A stretch of 64,000 nt of DNA from Cenococcum geophilum 1.58 (taxonomy: Eukaryota > Ascomycota > Dothideomycetes > Gloniales > Gloniaceae): NCBI GenBank assembly GCA_001692895.1, contig KV748200.1, forward strand, positions 1,748,914 to 1,812,913, in the 5' to 3' direction. Below, in pieces: positions 23,107 through 35,461 of this stretch (position 1 is its first letter; each line of letters opens with the position of its first letter). Both the position numbers and the translations under genes were made by a program. Below the pieces are notes generated by a model. It did no database searches, was not told the origin of the DNA, and saw nothing but the letters and a program-made list of their open reading frames with translations.

Positions 23107-23367
23107 TATTACAGCACTCGCAGAACTTAGTAAAACTTGGCAGAACCTGGTTAGTAGAACTTTGCAGTCCTCTATACTAGTAAGTTGCCATAAATTGCTA
23201 TAAATTGCGGTTACGTAACGCGAAGATCTTATAAAATATTAAGCGGCACTACTTTTCTTCTCCTTTCTTTTCTTTAGCTTTAGATCCTCATTTATAAACA
23301 ATCCAATTATATAGGCTTGCGCGTCCCTCTTGCCGTGCTCGTGCCTCGATTAACTAAGTCGCTAATA
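23107..23367 (+). repeat. 5' LTR of Gypsy A
   Basis: A 261-bp LTR that pairs with 41880-42120. It carries repeated GCAGAAC heptads near its start, and one block of about 20 bp is absent from the 3' copy. Near its right end it contains the reverse complement of the segment shared with the family S solo LTRs. Confidence 0.85.
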
Positions 23368-23773
23368 TTATCTAAAGCTCGTCCGCCCTTTCTTCCTAAG
23401 AAGAAACTTAAATATATATCTAAAGATAAGAACTAGAATAAGAACTAGAATAAGAATTAGAATAAGAATTAAGACCTAAGAACCAGAACTAAAAAAAAGA
23501 AAAAAAGAATAATATAAACCCTAATAGGATAAGTATAGACTAGAACCTCTAAAGAATTTACCTAGAATTATCTAACACTCCTACTACTATACTAAGAAAT
23601 ACAGTAATTAGTAAAGCAGCTATAGGACCTTTAAATACCTTAGATAATAAAATAGTTAATATTTTAAACCCCTAGGTAGAGATAGGAGCAGCTAATATTA
23701 AGATTAAACAACTATAAGAGCTGCTTAAAGCTAGAGATACCCCTACTTTAATATTTAGTAACAAATTATTAAA

Positions 23774-23980
23774 TGTCATAGTGCTATAATGCTAATAGGC
23801 TGAATAACTACATTGTGGTATAAAGAGGAGGAGGAGGTAAAAGGGGGTATTATATATAAATAGTAATGGCAGTCGCCAAGGCGCTAGTGGTGGGCCAGCT
23901 AATAGTAGGAAACAGTACGAGACAGTACGAGACAGTATGAGACAGTACGAGACAGTACGCGTCAGGACAGTGCCGTAACA
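23774..23980 (-). repeat. 3' LTR of Gypsy B
   Basis: A 207-bp LTR with tandem GTACGAGACA decamers near its right part. It differs from the other LTR at about nine sites, all transitions. The preceding TTAAA (23769-23773) is the target duplication. Confidence 0.92.
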
Positions 23981-24073
23981 GTACTCCCCTCCTTAGAAGG
24001 TTTGGTCCCTAAACCGAACAAGTAACCTATTTTCGTTGTAAAGATATTACTTCCGCTTACCGCCCTTAACTAA

Positions 24074-24236
24074 GCCAATAGCGATTTTCCATGCCGGGTA
24101 TAGAAAATCTTAATTAGTTAGTTCAATAGATAAAATTAGCAGAACTCCACACCGCTACCGTATAGCGCTTCTTAGCAAAAAACTAACTAATTAGATAACT
24201 TTAACTAGCGGTCGAAGTTCTATAAGATCTTAACCA
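24074..24236. repeat. Shared palindromic module, copy 1 (Gypsy B, long form)
   Basis: The core at about 24074-24119 is a near-palindrome with arms GATTTTCCATGCC and GGGTATAGAAAATC. It is followed by GCAGAACTCCACACCGCTAC (24151-24170) and a second conserved block at 24189-24236 containing TAATTAGATAACTTTAAC and GTTCTATAAGATCTTAAC. It lies in the non-coding 3' part of Gypsy B close to its 3' LTR. The same two blocks, in the same order and spacing, occur in the Copia element at 35289-35461. Confidence 0.8.
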
Positions 24237-27200
24237 CTATAAATTATCTTTATAGTCGGCCACGGCCTCGGCGTGGCTCTCCCTTATCTTATACCCAGTC
24301 TGGGGGTCCTGGCTTCTTAGGGTATTATTTATAGAACTTTAGTAGTGCGCGCTCGCACCCTTTTAGGGATTTCTTAGGTTCCTAGGTTTTCTCGTTATAA
24401 TATTTCCATTTAATACAGTATGTTAAGCCATACTCGTCCATTTATTTATTATATACATTAAGGATCTTTTTAAATTCCCACTTATCTGTAATATTGCCGT
24501 TATTATCCCTTTTGGCTATCCTGCCTATAACATTATAACATTCCTCTTTATTAATGCGTGCTTAACTAGAGATCTCTTTAGGGAACTAGAGGCGGACTTT
24601 TAAAGTATGGAAAGACTTATTAATACAGATGTGGTTTAGGAGGTTAACTACAACTGCTCCTTTATAGGTAGCTAGGACGGGCTAGGGTCCGTCCCAGTTA
24701 TTATCCTACTTCTTTTTAGGCCGGTTAGTCTTTATATTTTTAAGGCTAACTATAACCATATCATCCTTTTTAAATATTATACCTTTATCTCGTTTTATAT
24801 TAGCGTTATCTTTATATTATTGTTAGGAGATATAAGCTAGGGCTTTAAGCTAGGTTAAGATACGCTTAAAGCGGTTAGCGATGGTATCAGCTTATAGGTA
24901 CTCCTTCTTTGCATATACAGACAGGGCTAATAGCTAGGGGCCTGCTAGTTTAACGCCTAGACGTGGGTTATAGCTATAGTTGGTAAAGAACGGTAAGATT
25001 CCCGTAGTCTTATTAATCTAATTATTTGTGGCAAACTTAGTAAGGGGGAGCTAATCTACCTAGTCGTCTTAGGTGAAGCTTATAAAGGCGCGTAGGTACT
25101 TATTTATTGCTGCATTAACAATCTTGGTTTAACCATCCGTTTTAGGGTGCCATGCAGAGCTAGGGCTTAAGGTTACCTTTAGGCGCTAGTTTAGGCAACG
25201 CTAGAAGTTGGAAATAAATAAAGAGCCTCTATCGGAAATAATAGTATTTAGAGCGCCGTATAACTTATAGATAGTGTAAATAAATGCTTTAACAAGCTCC
25301 TTAGTATCTAGGCTAGTGACAGGAATAAAGTGTCTTATCTTCGTTAGGCGGTCAATAACGACAAAGATATGTCTATATATTTTGCCGTTATAAAGGCATT
25401 TAGGCAAGTCAATAACGTAGTCAATAGAGATATCGGTCTATAGGCGGACTAGTAGTTTTAGTAGTTTTAGAAAACCGGGCGGTGCTAAGCGTGGGGTCTT
25501 TGTGCGAAAGTAGAGAGCGCAGTCTTTTATAAAGGTAGCCGTAAACTATAAAATACCTAGCTACTAATACGTTTAATTAAGGAGGTCTAGTGTTTTAACG
25601 CGGCCTAGGTAACCCGCAGGGCCTAAACTATACGTGTGGTGTATAACCTCTAGTTAGAGTTTAAGTAAATTAGGGACAAATACTTAATTCCTATAGTAGA
25701 TTAGGCTATCAACAATTAAACATTCGGATTTGTTATAGCGGAGCAGCTTCCTAATCTACTTAGGCCAACGGCGTACTTTACAGTCTTCCCGTTCGCGTAG
25801 CGCAGCCAACATATTCCTAGTAAGTTTATTTTCTTTATAGGCATTCTTAATAAGCTCCTTAAGGGGTTTTTTCTTAGGCTTTAGGTCTATTACTGCAATA
25901 AAGTCTTTAATGCTCTAGTCTTGGGATTTACTTAATAGTTCTTCTAGGATAGTAGGGTCAACTTTCTTTAGTGGTAAGACAACGCGGTCTTAGTGTCGTA
26001 GACATTTATTATCAGCATTAGCAGGTGCAACGCTTAGGAGGCGGCTAAGAGCGTCCGGGATTATAGCTTTAGTGCTAAGCCTATAGGTAATAATAAAGTT
26101 AAATTGGGAAAGGAACTTAGCTTAGCGGACTTAACGCTGGTTTAGTTATTTTGTGATTATAAAGGTCTAAAGGTTTTTATAGTCCGTGATAATTTTAAAC
26201 AGCTACTTAGTTCCTTGTAGTTTGGGACACCATTCTTCTAGTGCCTTAACGATTGCTAGGAGCTCCTTATTATATATTTTATAGTTATATTTAAAAGCTA
26301 AGTATTTAGCAGAGAAAAATGCAACTAGCTTAAGCTTATTACTTTTATTGGCTTAATAAAGCACTCCACCTAAAGCCTAGTTTAAGGCGTCTGTCTCTAC
26401 TACAGTCTTCTTTATATAGTCGTAATACGCTAGGACCAGTGCTATAGTAAACGCTATTTTTAGGGTCTAGAATGCCTGTGCTTAATTAGGGCCCTATAGC
26501 CAGCTAATGCTCTTTTTTAATAGCCTAGTTATAGGCTCAACTACCTTAGAATAGCCTTAAATAAATCGTCGGTAGAAGTTCGCGAAGCTAAGAAATTGCT
26601 ATAGTTCCTTAACTAACGTCGGGTCCTTCTATTCCTATAAGGCCTATACCTTCTTAGGGTCCATAGTCATGCCGTTAGTTAAAATAATTAAGCCAAGGTA
26701 TTTTGTTTTAGTAGCATAAAACTTAGACTTATTAATGTTAATCTAGAGTCTAGCATTACCAAGTCTCTAGATAATTTCATTTACGTGTTTCATATACTCG
26801 GCGCGTATTTTTAAGAAGACAAGGACATTATCAAGATACGCAGTATAGTAGTCGTTAAGGGCGTTATATAAAACATAGTTAATATAGTTTTAAAACGTAG
26901 CAGGCGCGTTATAGAGACCAAATAGTATAACTAGCATCTTATAGAGTCTAAACCGGGTAATAAATGCTATAAGCCACTTATAGCCTTCCGCGATCCGGAT
27001 CCAGTTAAACGTAGCAATTATATTAAGCTTAGTAAAGTACTTAGCACTATAGAGTGCGTTAAGTGTCTCGCGGACTAGTAGCAGTGGGTATCGGTTCTTA
27101 ATAGTAACTATATTTAGGCCTTGGTAGTTATAGCAGATTTATATACCGCCGCTAGGTTTCGCTACAAGGAGGAGTAGTACAGCGGCTAGTAAGGTTAATT

Positions 27201-30200
27201 CGCGGATAAAACCCTTATCCAGCATCTCGTTAATCCACTTCTTTACACAGCTGAGTTTAGCGGGTAAAAGTAGTCTATTTTTATAGTACGGGGCCTGCTT
27301 TCCTAGTATAATCTTAATTTTATAGTCCCATGGTCGGTAAGGGGGCAGCTTATTTATATTCTTAGGGAGGAAGTATTTAATATATTCGTAAAGCTCTTTT
27401 AGTAAGCATTACAAAATATCCTTACGGGTTAATCCTGGTTTGCCTTTTAGGAATTTCTTAACATTAATATTAACTATCTTCCGGCGTAGAAACTCGGACT
27501 TAGTTTTTAGGTTTATCTTAAGGAAGTCATAAAAATAAGGGGGTAGCGCTTTACGGGCTTCCTCCATCATATAGTCGCCTTCTATTAGCCGGCGGAAAAA
27601 CCTTTCTAACAGGTTCGGTACTTCTATTAGGCCTATAGGTAGCTCCTTAAGCAGCTGTCGGTGTTCTTCTTATTTTACTAGTTCTACCAGCTCCGCTATA
27701 TAGATCCTCATTACCTTTACGCCTTTTTATTTACAGAACTGGGTAAAATTAACGGCATAAGTGCATTTAATGTCGTCCAGGTTAGGGCGTATCTAGTTCT
27801 CCAGTATTACGGCTAGGCTAGCACGGCTTAGTTAGCCTAGGGGGGCAGAAATAAGGCGGCGGCCTTACACGGTACGCGCGGGAGATGGATATAAGGTTAG
27901 GCATTACGGGGGGGAGGTCTTAATTGCTCTAGTTTCGGTCTTAGCTATAACGCCCTTAGCTATTATACATACGGTTATATATACGTACGGTAGATAACTT
28001 AAAGTTAGGTGTCTTATTAACTAACCTAGGTTAAGCGGGTATATGCGGGGGACTTATAGTTCTAGTGGTGTTTATTTTTTTAAGAATAGGGTAGTAGTCT
28101 AGTCTTCCAGAATCTCTGCTTTATTTATTACGTATATTAGCTTACTAGTATTAGGCACCTCTTTTACTATTAGCTAACGGTATCTAAGCGTTAGTTATGC
28201 GATGCGTCCGCGTAGTGCTACTTAGTTATAGTTAGGAATATACTATAGGAGACAGTTATAGGCATAGTAATCGGAGTTAAACTTAAGCTCTAGAGTGGGG
28301 AAGTCTGGTTTTAGGTTGTGCTTTTTAAGCTAGGGCATTCTAAGAATTACTGGTGTTAAGGGTGATAACTTTATAACGTAGAAGAGTATAAATTCTGTAT
28401 AGTAGCCAATTATTATTCTTACTATAAAGTAGTGGGTAATAAAGCTAAATGGGAGTCTATTAGCAAGGCGGAGTAGTTTTAGGACTAGGAGTCTTTTTAT
28501 TGTAATATTATACTTTTTTATAAGCAAGTCTTCGTCTATAAACGCTAGTGCTGTACTACTACTATTAATAAGGCTTACTGTTTTAATAAAGACTTATAGG
28601 AGTAGGTTGCGTAGTAAGGAAAGGTAGGTCTAAATAAGGATGGTATTCCTATTATTGTTTACTATTCTAAGGTTAAGTAGCAGCTAGCTTAAAATAAGGT
28701 TTAACTAATCTAGTAGTATAAATCTAATCCTTTTATCCTCCTCCCCATATAGTTCTAACCCTTAGAGGCGACTTAGTCCAAGGGTTAATCTTTTAATAAC
28801 TAGATCGTGGGGCTTAGCTAGTGACTATGGTCTTAGCTAGTGTATCCTAACGTATTAGTCTCCAACGGTATATATATGCTAGGGGGTACTTCGCCAAGGA
28901 CATAGCCGGTCTCACGGTTAGTAGCAGTATAAAGCACTTATCCGTAGTTTATGTACTGGACCATCAGCTAGGGCTATATTAGGGAAGGGAATCGCGGGGG
29001 CAGGTCTCTGTGTCCGAACCCACGTCCCCATCCGCGGTTATCGCTTCGGTTACTAATCCCTCTGCTAAAGAATCCTCCGCGGCTAGGAAGGGGTTGGCGC
29101 GGTAGCATTAGAAGGGGATTTAGGTTCGTTTTAGGGTCGTAAGCATCTTTCCAGTGGCTAGGTTAACCATATGCCAGGCAGAGTCTATTATCCATACAAT
29201 GTCTTCAGACGTTATTGGGGAGGCTACTACTACCGCCGCTAAATTTAACGGCGTTAAGGTCCATTGGGTCATTCTATAGTGCTAGTGCTAAGGTGTTATT
29301 ATTAGGTAGTATAGGTCGATAGCCGCTAGCGGTACTTAGCTTAGTAGTATTCAGCTTAGTGTAATAGGCGTAGTTCTGTAGGTTATAGGCGAACACGTCC
29401 ATTTACTTACTCCAGCCCTTATAGTCAGCATCATTAATTTTACGGCTAAGGGTAAAAGCTAAGTCCTTTATCTTAGACGAAATATTCTTCCTAAGTAGAT
29501 CCACCTTTTATTCCTTAGTCTTATTTGCTTTAATTATTAACTTATTAAGCTCTACTTTCTAGGACCAGTAATTACACTTACCTTGGCTCAAGGTGTCTAA
29601 TTTATTCTTAGCCGCTTAGGTTATATCTATAGTCTTATAGTACTTCTTTATATACGCAAACATAGACTCTCGGTTAGAGAAGGCCCATTTACTTAGGTTG
29701 TTTAGGTATATACGTAGCATATTAAGGCCATGCTTAACATAGTTATAAGCCTTATCTGTTAGCATATCTAACATATAGAGGACTTCGTCCATTAGGGTCT
29801 TAAAGCACTTTATATCTCTATAGAAAACGCCTTAGATCTTTATTTCCCATATTTTAAAATTTTCTTACTTTTTAGTTAGCGATCCCTTGCCATTAAATGG
29901 GGTAGGGTCTTTTACTTCACGCTTTTTTCTACGGGGCTTAGCTAGGGGAAGAGAGCTAGTAGCGGTATTCTTATCGGCAATAGTTTAGGTAAGTATAGTA
30001 ATCTAAGAGCTTAGGCTTTATATAGTCTCAGTATATACTAAAGCTTGCTATTTGTATTACTTTATACATAGTTCAAGTATCTTAAGGGAGTTAATTCTAT
30101 GCTAAGCTTCTTTAAGTTGGGACTTTACAGTCCGGCCTTCATTATAGACTATTTAAAGACCGCTCTTAACGCTAGTCAAAAAGGTTATACATATAGAGAG

Positions 30201-30564
30201 GTGCTAAAATGTTCCTGCCATATTAAGGTCCTTAGGGTACTCCAGACCACTCCTAATTATCCAGGCAATATTGGTATAGAAGGTATCAAAGAGGTAGGCG
30301 AGCGCTTCGCGTGTATTCGCCAACGGGGTATTCTAGTTACCTATTTCAGGGGATCTAGGCAGGGTAATTAAAATTTATAAGGCTGGCTATAATACTAAGA
30401 TTGTCTAGGACAATACTAAAATTATCTAGGACTATACTAAGATTGTCTAGAACTATGGTACGGTGTTATTAGTCGCGTTAAGTCGCGATTATACTGGGAA
30501 AATGAAGACAGTGGACTAGGGAGAATAAAGATCACAATAGGGCGCAAGAGGAGATACTATAAAC

Positions 30565-30771
30565 TGTTATAGTGCTATAATGCTAATAGGCTAAATAACT
30601 ACATTGTGGTATAAAGAGGAGGAGGAAGTAAAAGGGGGTATTATATATAAATAGTAATGGCAGCCGCCAAGGCGCTAGTGGTGGGCCAGCCAACAGTAGG
30701 AAATAGTACGAGACAGTACGAGACAGTATAAGACAGTACGAGACAGTACGCGTCAGGACAGTGCCGTGACA
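30565..30771 (-). repeat. 5' LTR of Gypsy B
   Basis: A 207-bp copy matching 23774-23980, followed directly by the second TTAAA (30772-30776). It lies at the gag end of the minus-strand element, so it is the promoter-bearing LTR by position. Confidence 0.92.
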
Positions 30772-32749
30772 TTAAATACTTAGAGACTTGTTATGGTCCT
30801 TAAGGCCCTATTTTAGTGCCTTAGCGGACCCACTAAGCCCTATATAGTACTATCGCGGTCTATAAAGGTTGTAGACCCCCTACTACTTATAGATAGAATA
30901 AATCCTATATTTAATAACTAGAAGCTTTAACTACGGGATAAGCTTAAAGTTAATACTAACTTATTTCCTACCCCTTACTAGGCCTAAATGGCCTATATCT
31001 TTAGCTATACTAGTAGGGATACCTAAATATACTTACACCCGTAATATACTAAGGACTTAATAAACCCTTTTACCTTTAAAGAAGAAATAATAAACTACTT
31101 ATCTTCTATTTATAAGGACCCCTTTAAGGAATAAAACGCCCGCCTTAATTATAAAGGCCTAAACATAAACATAATAGAGACCTTTTCGGCCTTTTAGACC
31201 CGCTTTTTATACTTAATAGGCTAGGCCTAAATTCTCTAAAAAGATCTAATACCAGACTTATTTAATAAGCTTACCCTAGACCTATAGCAGGCTATACTAC
31301 TAGTTTTTACTACTATATAGACGCTAAAGAAACTTATAGATTAGTGCTTAGCTATTAACTAAGGCCTCTATTAAAATAAGGTATGCGCTAAATAGTATAA
31401 AGCCAGAAACCCTTTAAATTAAACTATAAGCAATATAAGAACGGCCCATAATACCCTAGCATAATTAGTAACTCCCGTAGCACTAGCTATATAGCCTATT
31501 ACCAATTTAGCAGCTAGCTATATAGCTAGTCCTACTATAGGTTTAGCAAATACTTAGCTTATATATAGCAGCCCCTATATATTAGGCCCTTAGCAATTAA
31601 GGCGCCTGCTTCTCTTATAGCTAGAAGGGCTATATTATAAAAAACTGCTTAATAAATACCAAAAGGAATAAAGTTCTATTAATTTAGGAGAATAGCGTAG
31701 AGTTAGAAAAAGAGGAACTCTAAAGGAAGACTCCTTATTAGGGTTAAAAGGGATTAATATGTTATATATTAATCTAGGTCGGCTAGTTAGCGGAAAAAGC
31801 CATATTATCCCTTATACTTTATTCTATAATAAATATTAAGTTTTAACCTCTACTTTAGCTAACTTTAGAGTAAATACTTTTACCTTAATAAATACCTAGT
31901 ACGCTATAAAGCTGGCTAACCCTTTAAATATACTCCTTAAAGAACTGCCTAAACTAATTTTTATTTATGGGTATAACAAATAGATAGGGCTATTTATTAT
32001 AACTATTTTATAGATTTACCTTTGTGTTAATAGACGAAGGTAGTATAATATCCCTTTTCTTATTACGGATCTAGGAAGCTATAATATAATCTTAAGGAGA
32101 AAATAGCTAGCCTATTTAGGCTTATAGCTTAATATATAAAGTAGGTGGCTTATTTAGCCTAAAACCCTACCCCTAACCCCTTCCTTTATAAAAGAAATTA
32201 GCATTATAATAGAAAACCTTATATAGCCCTAAATTAATACTATTTACTACGCTAATGCTATATATAGGGACTAGGCCTTTAAGAAAGATATATAGCTTAA
32301 TCTGTAATAAATTTGTATACTAAACTAATAGATTAGAGGGAAAACTTGCGGAAGATAGAATAGAAGCTAAAAAAGATTATAAACCCTAAACTATAAAATA
32401 CGGCCCGGTAAATAGCTTTAAGAAAACCTATAGACCTCCTACTAGTTAATATCTACTATATTAGCGCCGTAGGATTCTACTAGAACTTAGTCTAGCCTAA
32501 TACTATTGCTTTTATAACTAGCTTATATAAAGTTAACTAAATACTTAAGGAAAAGGAAAGTATACTTAGTAGATAGAAAGGCGAGCTTATAGATAAGGAG
32601 CCAATAAAATAAAAACTACTCTATTAATACTAGGAGTTAAAGAATATATTTTCTAAGGTAGCGTCTAATAGGCTCCTATCTTACCAACTGTATAACTATA
32701 ATATTGAGGTTAAGCTAGATAAAGAAAACACTCTTAGCTTTAGTCCCCT

Positions 32750-32993
32750 TGTTATAGAACTCACACGTTTTTATGTCTTTGCGCGTTTTAACGTTCTTAA
32801 CCCGTGCTTACGTTCGTCCCAAGACACCTACGCACGTTCCCCTATAACCCCTATTTATACCTGTACCTAACCTGTTCTATTTCTGCATCTAAATATCTTT
32901 ATATTAACTACGCATACTTACGCGTATATAGCCTTCTTCAATTACTACCCCGTTTAGTACATTGTATTCCAGCTCATGCCTACTTCTATAATA
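32750..32993. mobile_element. Solo LTR 3, inserted in the reverse transcriptase region of Gypsy A
   Basis: A 244-bp segment with inverted ends (TGTTATAG at the left, CTATAATA at the right), flanked by CCCCT on both sides (32745-32749 and 32994-32998). It is visibly less TA-rich than its surroundings, with several ACG and CGT motifs, so it probably escaped RIP or came late. A 71-codon frame spanning its right end is a by-product of this composition and not a gene. Confidence 0.75.
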
Positions 32994-34943
32994 CCCCTTT
33001 ACTAGCAGTTTGCTACTAAATTATAGGCTATAAAGCAGTACCTTATTAATAACCTAAATAAGAGTTTTATTAAGCCTAGCTAAGCCCCTTTTAACTTATA
33101 TATCCTCTTTACTAAAATGCTAAATAGAGGACTCTGTTTTTATATTAATTACTATAAGCTAAATAATATAACCTGTAAGGACCACTATCTACTACCTCTA
33201 CTTAATAAGACACTAGCCTAAATAAGTAGATTTAAGGTCTTTATAAAGCTTAATATCCGCTAGGCCTTTTACTAAATTAAAATAAACCCTAGCTTAAAGG
33301 ATTTTACTATAATTTAGACCTATTACGGAATATATAAATATAAGGTACTACCTTTCGGGCTAACTAACGGACTAGCTATATACTAGTAGTATATAAACGA
33401 TATACTTTTTAACTACCTTAATAACTTTTATACGGCCTACCTAGATAATATTATAATCTACTTTAAAAATAAGCTAGAATATAAGGAGTACGTCTATAAA
33501 GTCCTTTAATAGCTCTGTAAGGCTAGCCTCTAGGCCAATATTAAGAAGTTAGAGTTTAGTGTTAAGCATATAAAGTACCTAGAGTTTATTATTAGTTTGG
33601 ATAGAATTAAGACCAACCTAAAGAAAATGGCTGTAATTACCTAGTAAGCACTCCTACGGACCGTAAGGGGGGGGTATAATTATTTTTAGGTTTCTGTAAC
33701 TTTTACTAACGCTTTATTAAAGACTATAGCAAAATTACTAGGCCTCTTAATTACTTTACCTAAAAAGACTAGCCCTTTTACTTTAATACTATATATAGGC
33801 AGGCTTTTAACGAGCTTAAGAAACAACTAGTCTCCGCTCCCTTACTCGCCCACTTTAACCTAAAACGGCTCTTAATGCTAAAAACCAACGCCTTAGATAG
33901 TATTATAGCGGGCGTTTATTTCTAGAAGCAGACGGACAGAAAATAGCATCCTATTACTTACTATTTAAAGAGTATAGTAAATACTAAGCTAAACTACCTA
34001 GTTCACGATAAAGAAATGCTAGCTATTATCTCTAGCTTTTAGCACTGGCGAGTATAGTTAAAGAGACCCCTAAGCCTATTTAGGTAGTTTCTAATTATAA
34101 GGCCTTAAAATATTTTATAATAATAAAGGCCCTTATAGCACGGTAGGTGCGCTAGGCAGATATTTTATCCTAATTTAACTTCCTAATTATATATAGGCTA
34201 GGCGCTACTAACTATACAAATATACTTACAAGATATAAATAGGACCTAGATAAATAGGTAGCTATAAAGATCTTATTATAGAGCTAGACGCCACTATAAC
34301 TAAAGTACCTTAGCCCTTAAATATAGGCAGAACTAAGTATAGAATCTTTAGAAGCTAAGATATACCCTATTAACTCTATAGAACTTAATCTTATTAATAA
34401 ACTACTATAGGTAAACTATATGGCCCCTTCTCTACAGAAGTACCGTAAAAAGGTAGAGGACACTACTAGCCTATAGTCCCTTAAAAATAGACTACTTAAG
34501 TATTAGGCATGGCTAGTGGTGGCAAAGGAATAGAATTTACGGACTTAACTTATTGCTAATGTATATACCAAGGTCTTTACGGCCCATCCTAGAGAAAATA
34601 AGACCTATAAAATTATTGGTAACTATTACCATTAGCCTAAAATAGTTATAGATATTAACTGTTACGTATAGAACTATAATAGTTACTATAGGTCTATAAT
34701 TCTACGAGATAAAACCCTAGGACTATTAAAACCCCTTCTAATACTAGAACGCCCTTAGTAGTATATCTCTATAAATTTTTATAAACTGCCTTTTAACCGT
34801 AACGGATATAATATAGTTATAAATATAGTTAACCGCTCTAGCAAGCGCCTATTCTTAATTCCCTATTATAAGAATATTAATACTAAAGAGGCGGCCCAAC
34901 TATATATTTACTACGTCTACCAAATTTATAAACTATTAAATAC

Positions 34944-35138
34944 TGTTAGTCTCACAAGGTGATATCACGTATCTATAGGTTGTAGGTAGTATAATGATTG
35001 TTATTGTGTATATCTAAGGGGAAGGGTAAGGAATTTAAGGTTCCTCACCACGCTGGTGCCGCGGCGTCACGTGACGGCAATTTGCCCCACGTGACGGCAA
35101 CTTGCCTAACTTAACGGCAACTTGCCTTATTCCTAACA
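34944..35138 (-). repeat. 3' LTR of the Copia element
   Basis: A 195-bp LTR with TGTTAG at the left end and CTAACA at the right. It contains the tandem motif CACGTGACGGCAA with variants, giving two CACGTG palindromes. A purine-rich tract lies immediately inside it on the minus strand. Confidence 0.9.
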
Positions 35139-35288
35139 TTAGCAACTCTTCTTTTGTGGTTGCCATTTATATACACTTATAGATTGCTACTATATAAAGG
35201 TACAAAGCTACGGGAAAGAAGAATAAGAAGAAGGGCGTTAGGGTTTAACGCGAAGACGAGTGGCCACTAAGGCGCTAGTAGTAAGCAA

Positions 35289-35461
35289 GCCAATAGCAAT
35301 TTTCTATGCCGGGCATGGAAAATCCTAATTGGCCAGCTTAACGAGTAGCATTAGCAGAACTCCACACCACTACCCGAATTAATTAGGCGCGGCGCTCTTG
35401 GCAAGAATCTAACTAATTAGATAACTTTAACCGGCGGTTAAAGTTCTATAAGATCTTAACT
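35289..35461. repeat. Shared palindromic module, copy 2 (Copia, long form)
   Basis: The core 35289-35333 has arms GATTTTCTATGCC-like and GGGCATGGAAAATC. GCAGAACTCCACACCACTAC follows at 35358-35377, then the second block at 35413-35461 (TAATTAGATAACTTTAACC and GTTCTATAAGATCTTAAC). It is placed near the 3' LTR of the Copia element, as copy 1 is in Gypsy B. Confidence 0.8.

Larger units (their letters stand above)
23774..30771 (-). mobile_element. Gypsy B: complete-span Ty3/Gypsy element, minus strand, 6998 bp, broken
   Basis: Two 207-bp LTRs (23774-23980 and 30565-30771) with TG...CA ends and a TTAAA duplication on both sides. A polypurine tract lies just inside the left LTR, consistent with minus-strand sense. 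The minus-strand order from the right is gag (about 28.9-30.5 kb), protease (about 28.3-28.6 kb), reverse transcriptase/RNase H (about 26.1-27.6 kb) and integrase (25.2-25.5 kb, with VVIDRLTKIRHFIPVTS and IISDRGSLF). It is the best-preserved element of the stack and among the youngest, but clearly broken. LTR differences are transitions only. It inserted into the 5' part of Gypsy A. Confidence 0.92.

Noticed and set aside
23941-23964. Tandem GTACGAGACA units as a CRISPR-like array
   Set aside because: The units are contiguous decamers inside an LTR with no spacers, and both LTRs of Gypsy B have them.
30099-30371. 90-codon plus-strand frame
   Set aside because: Antisense to the gag end of Gypsy B.
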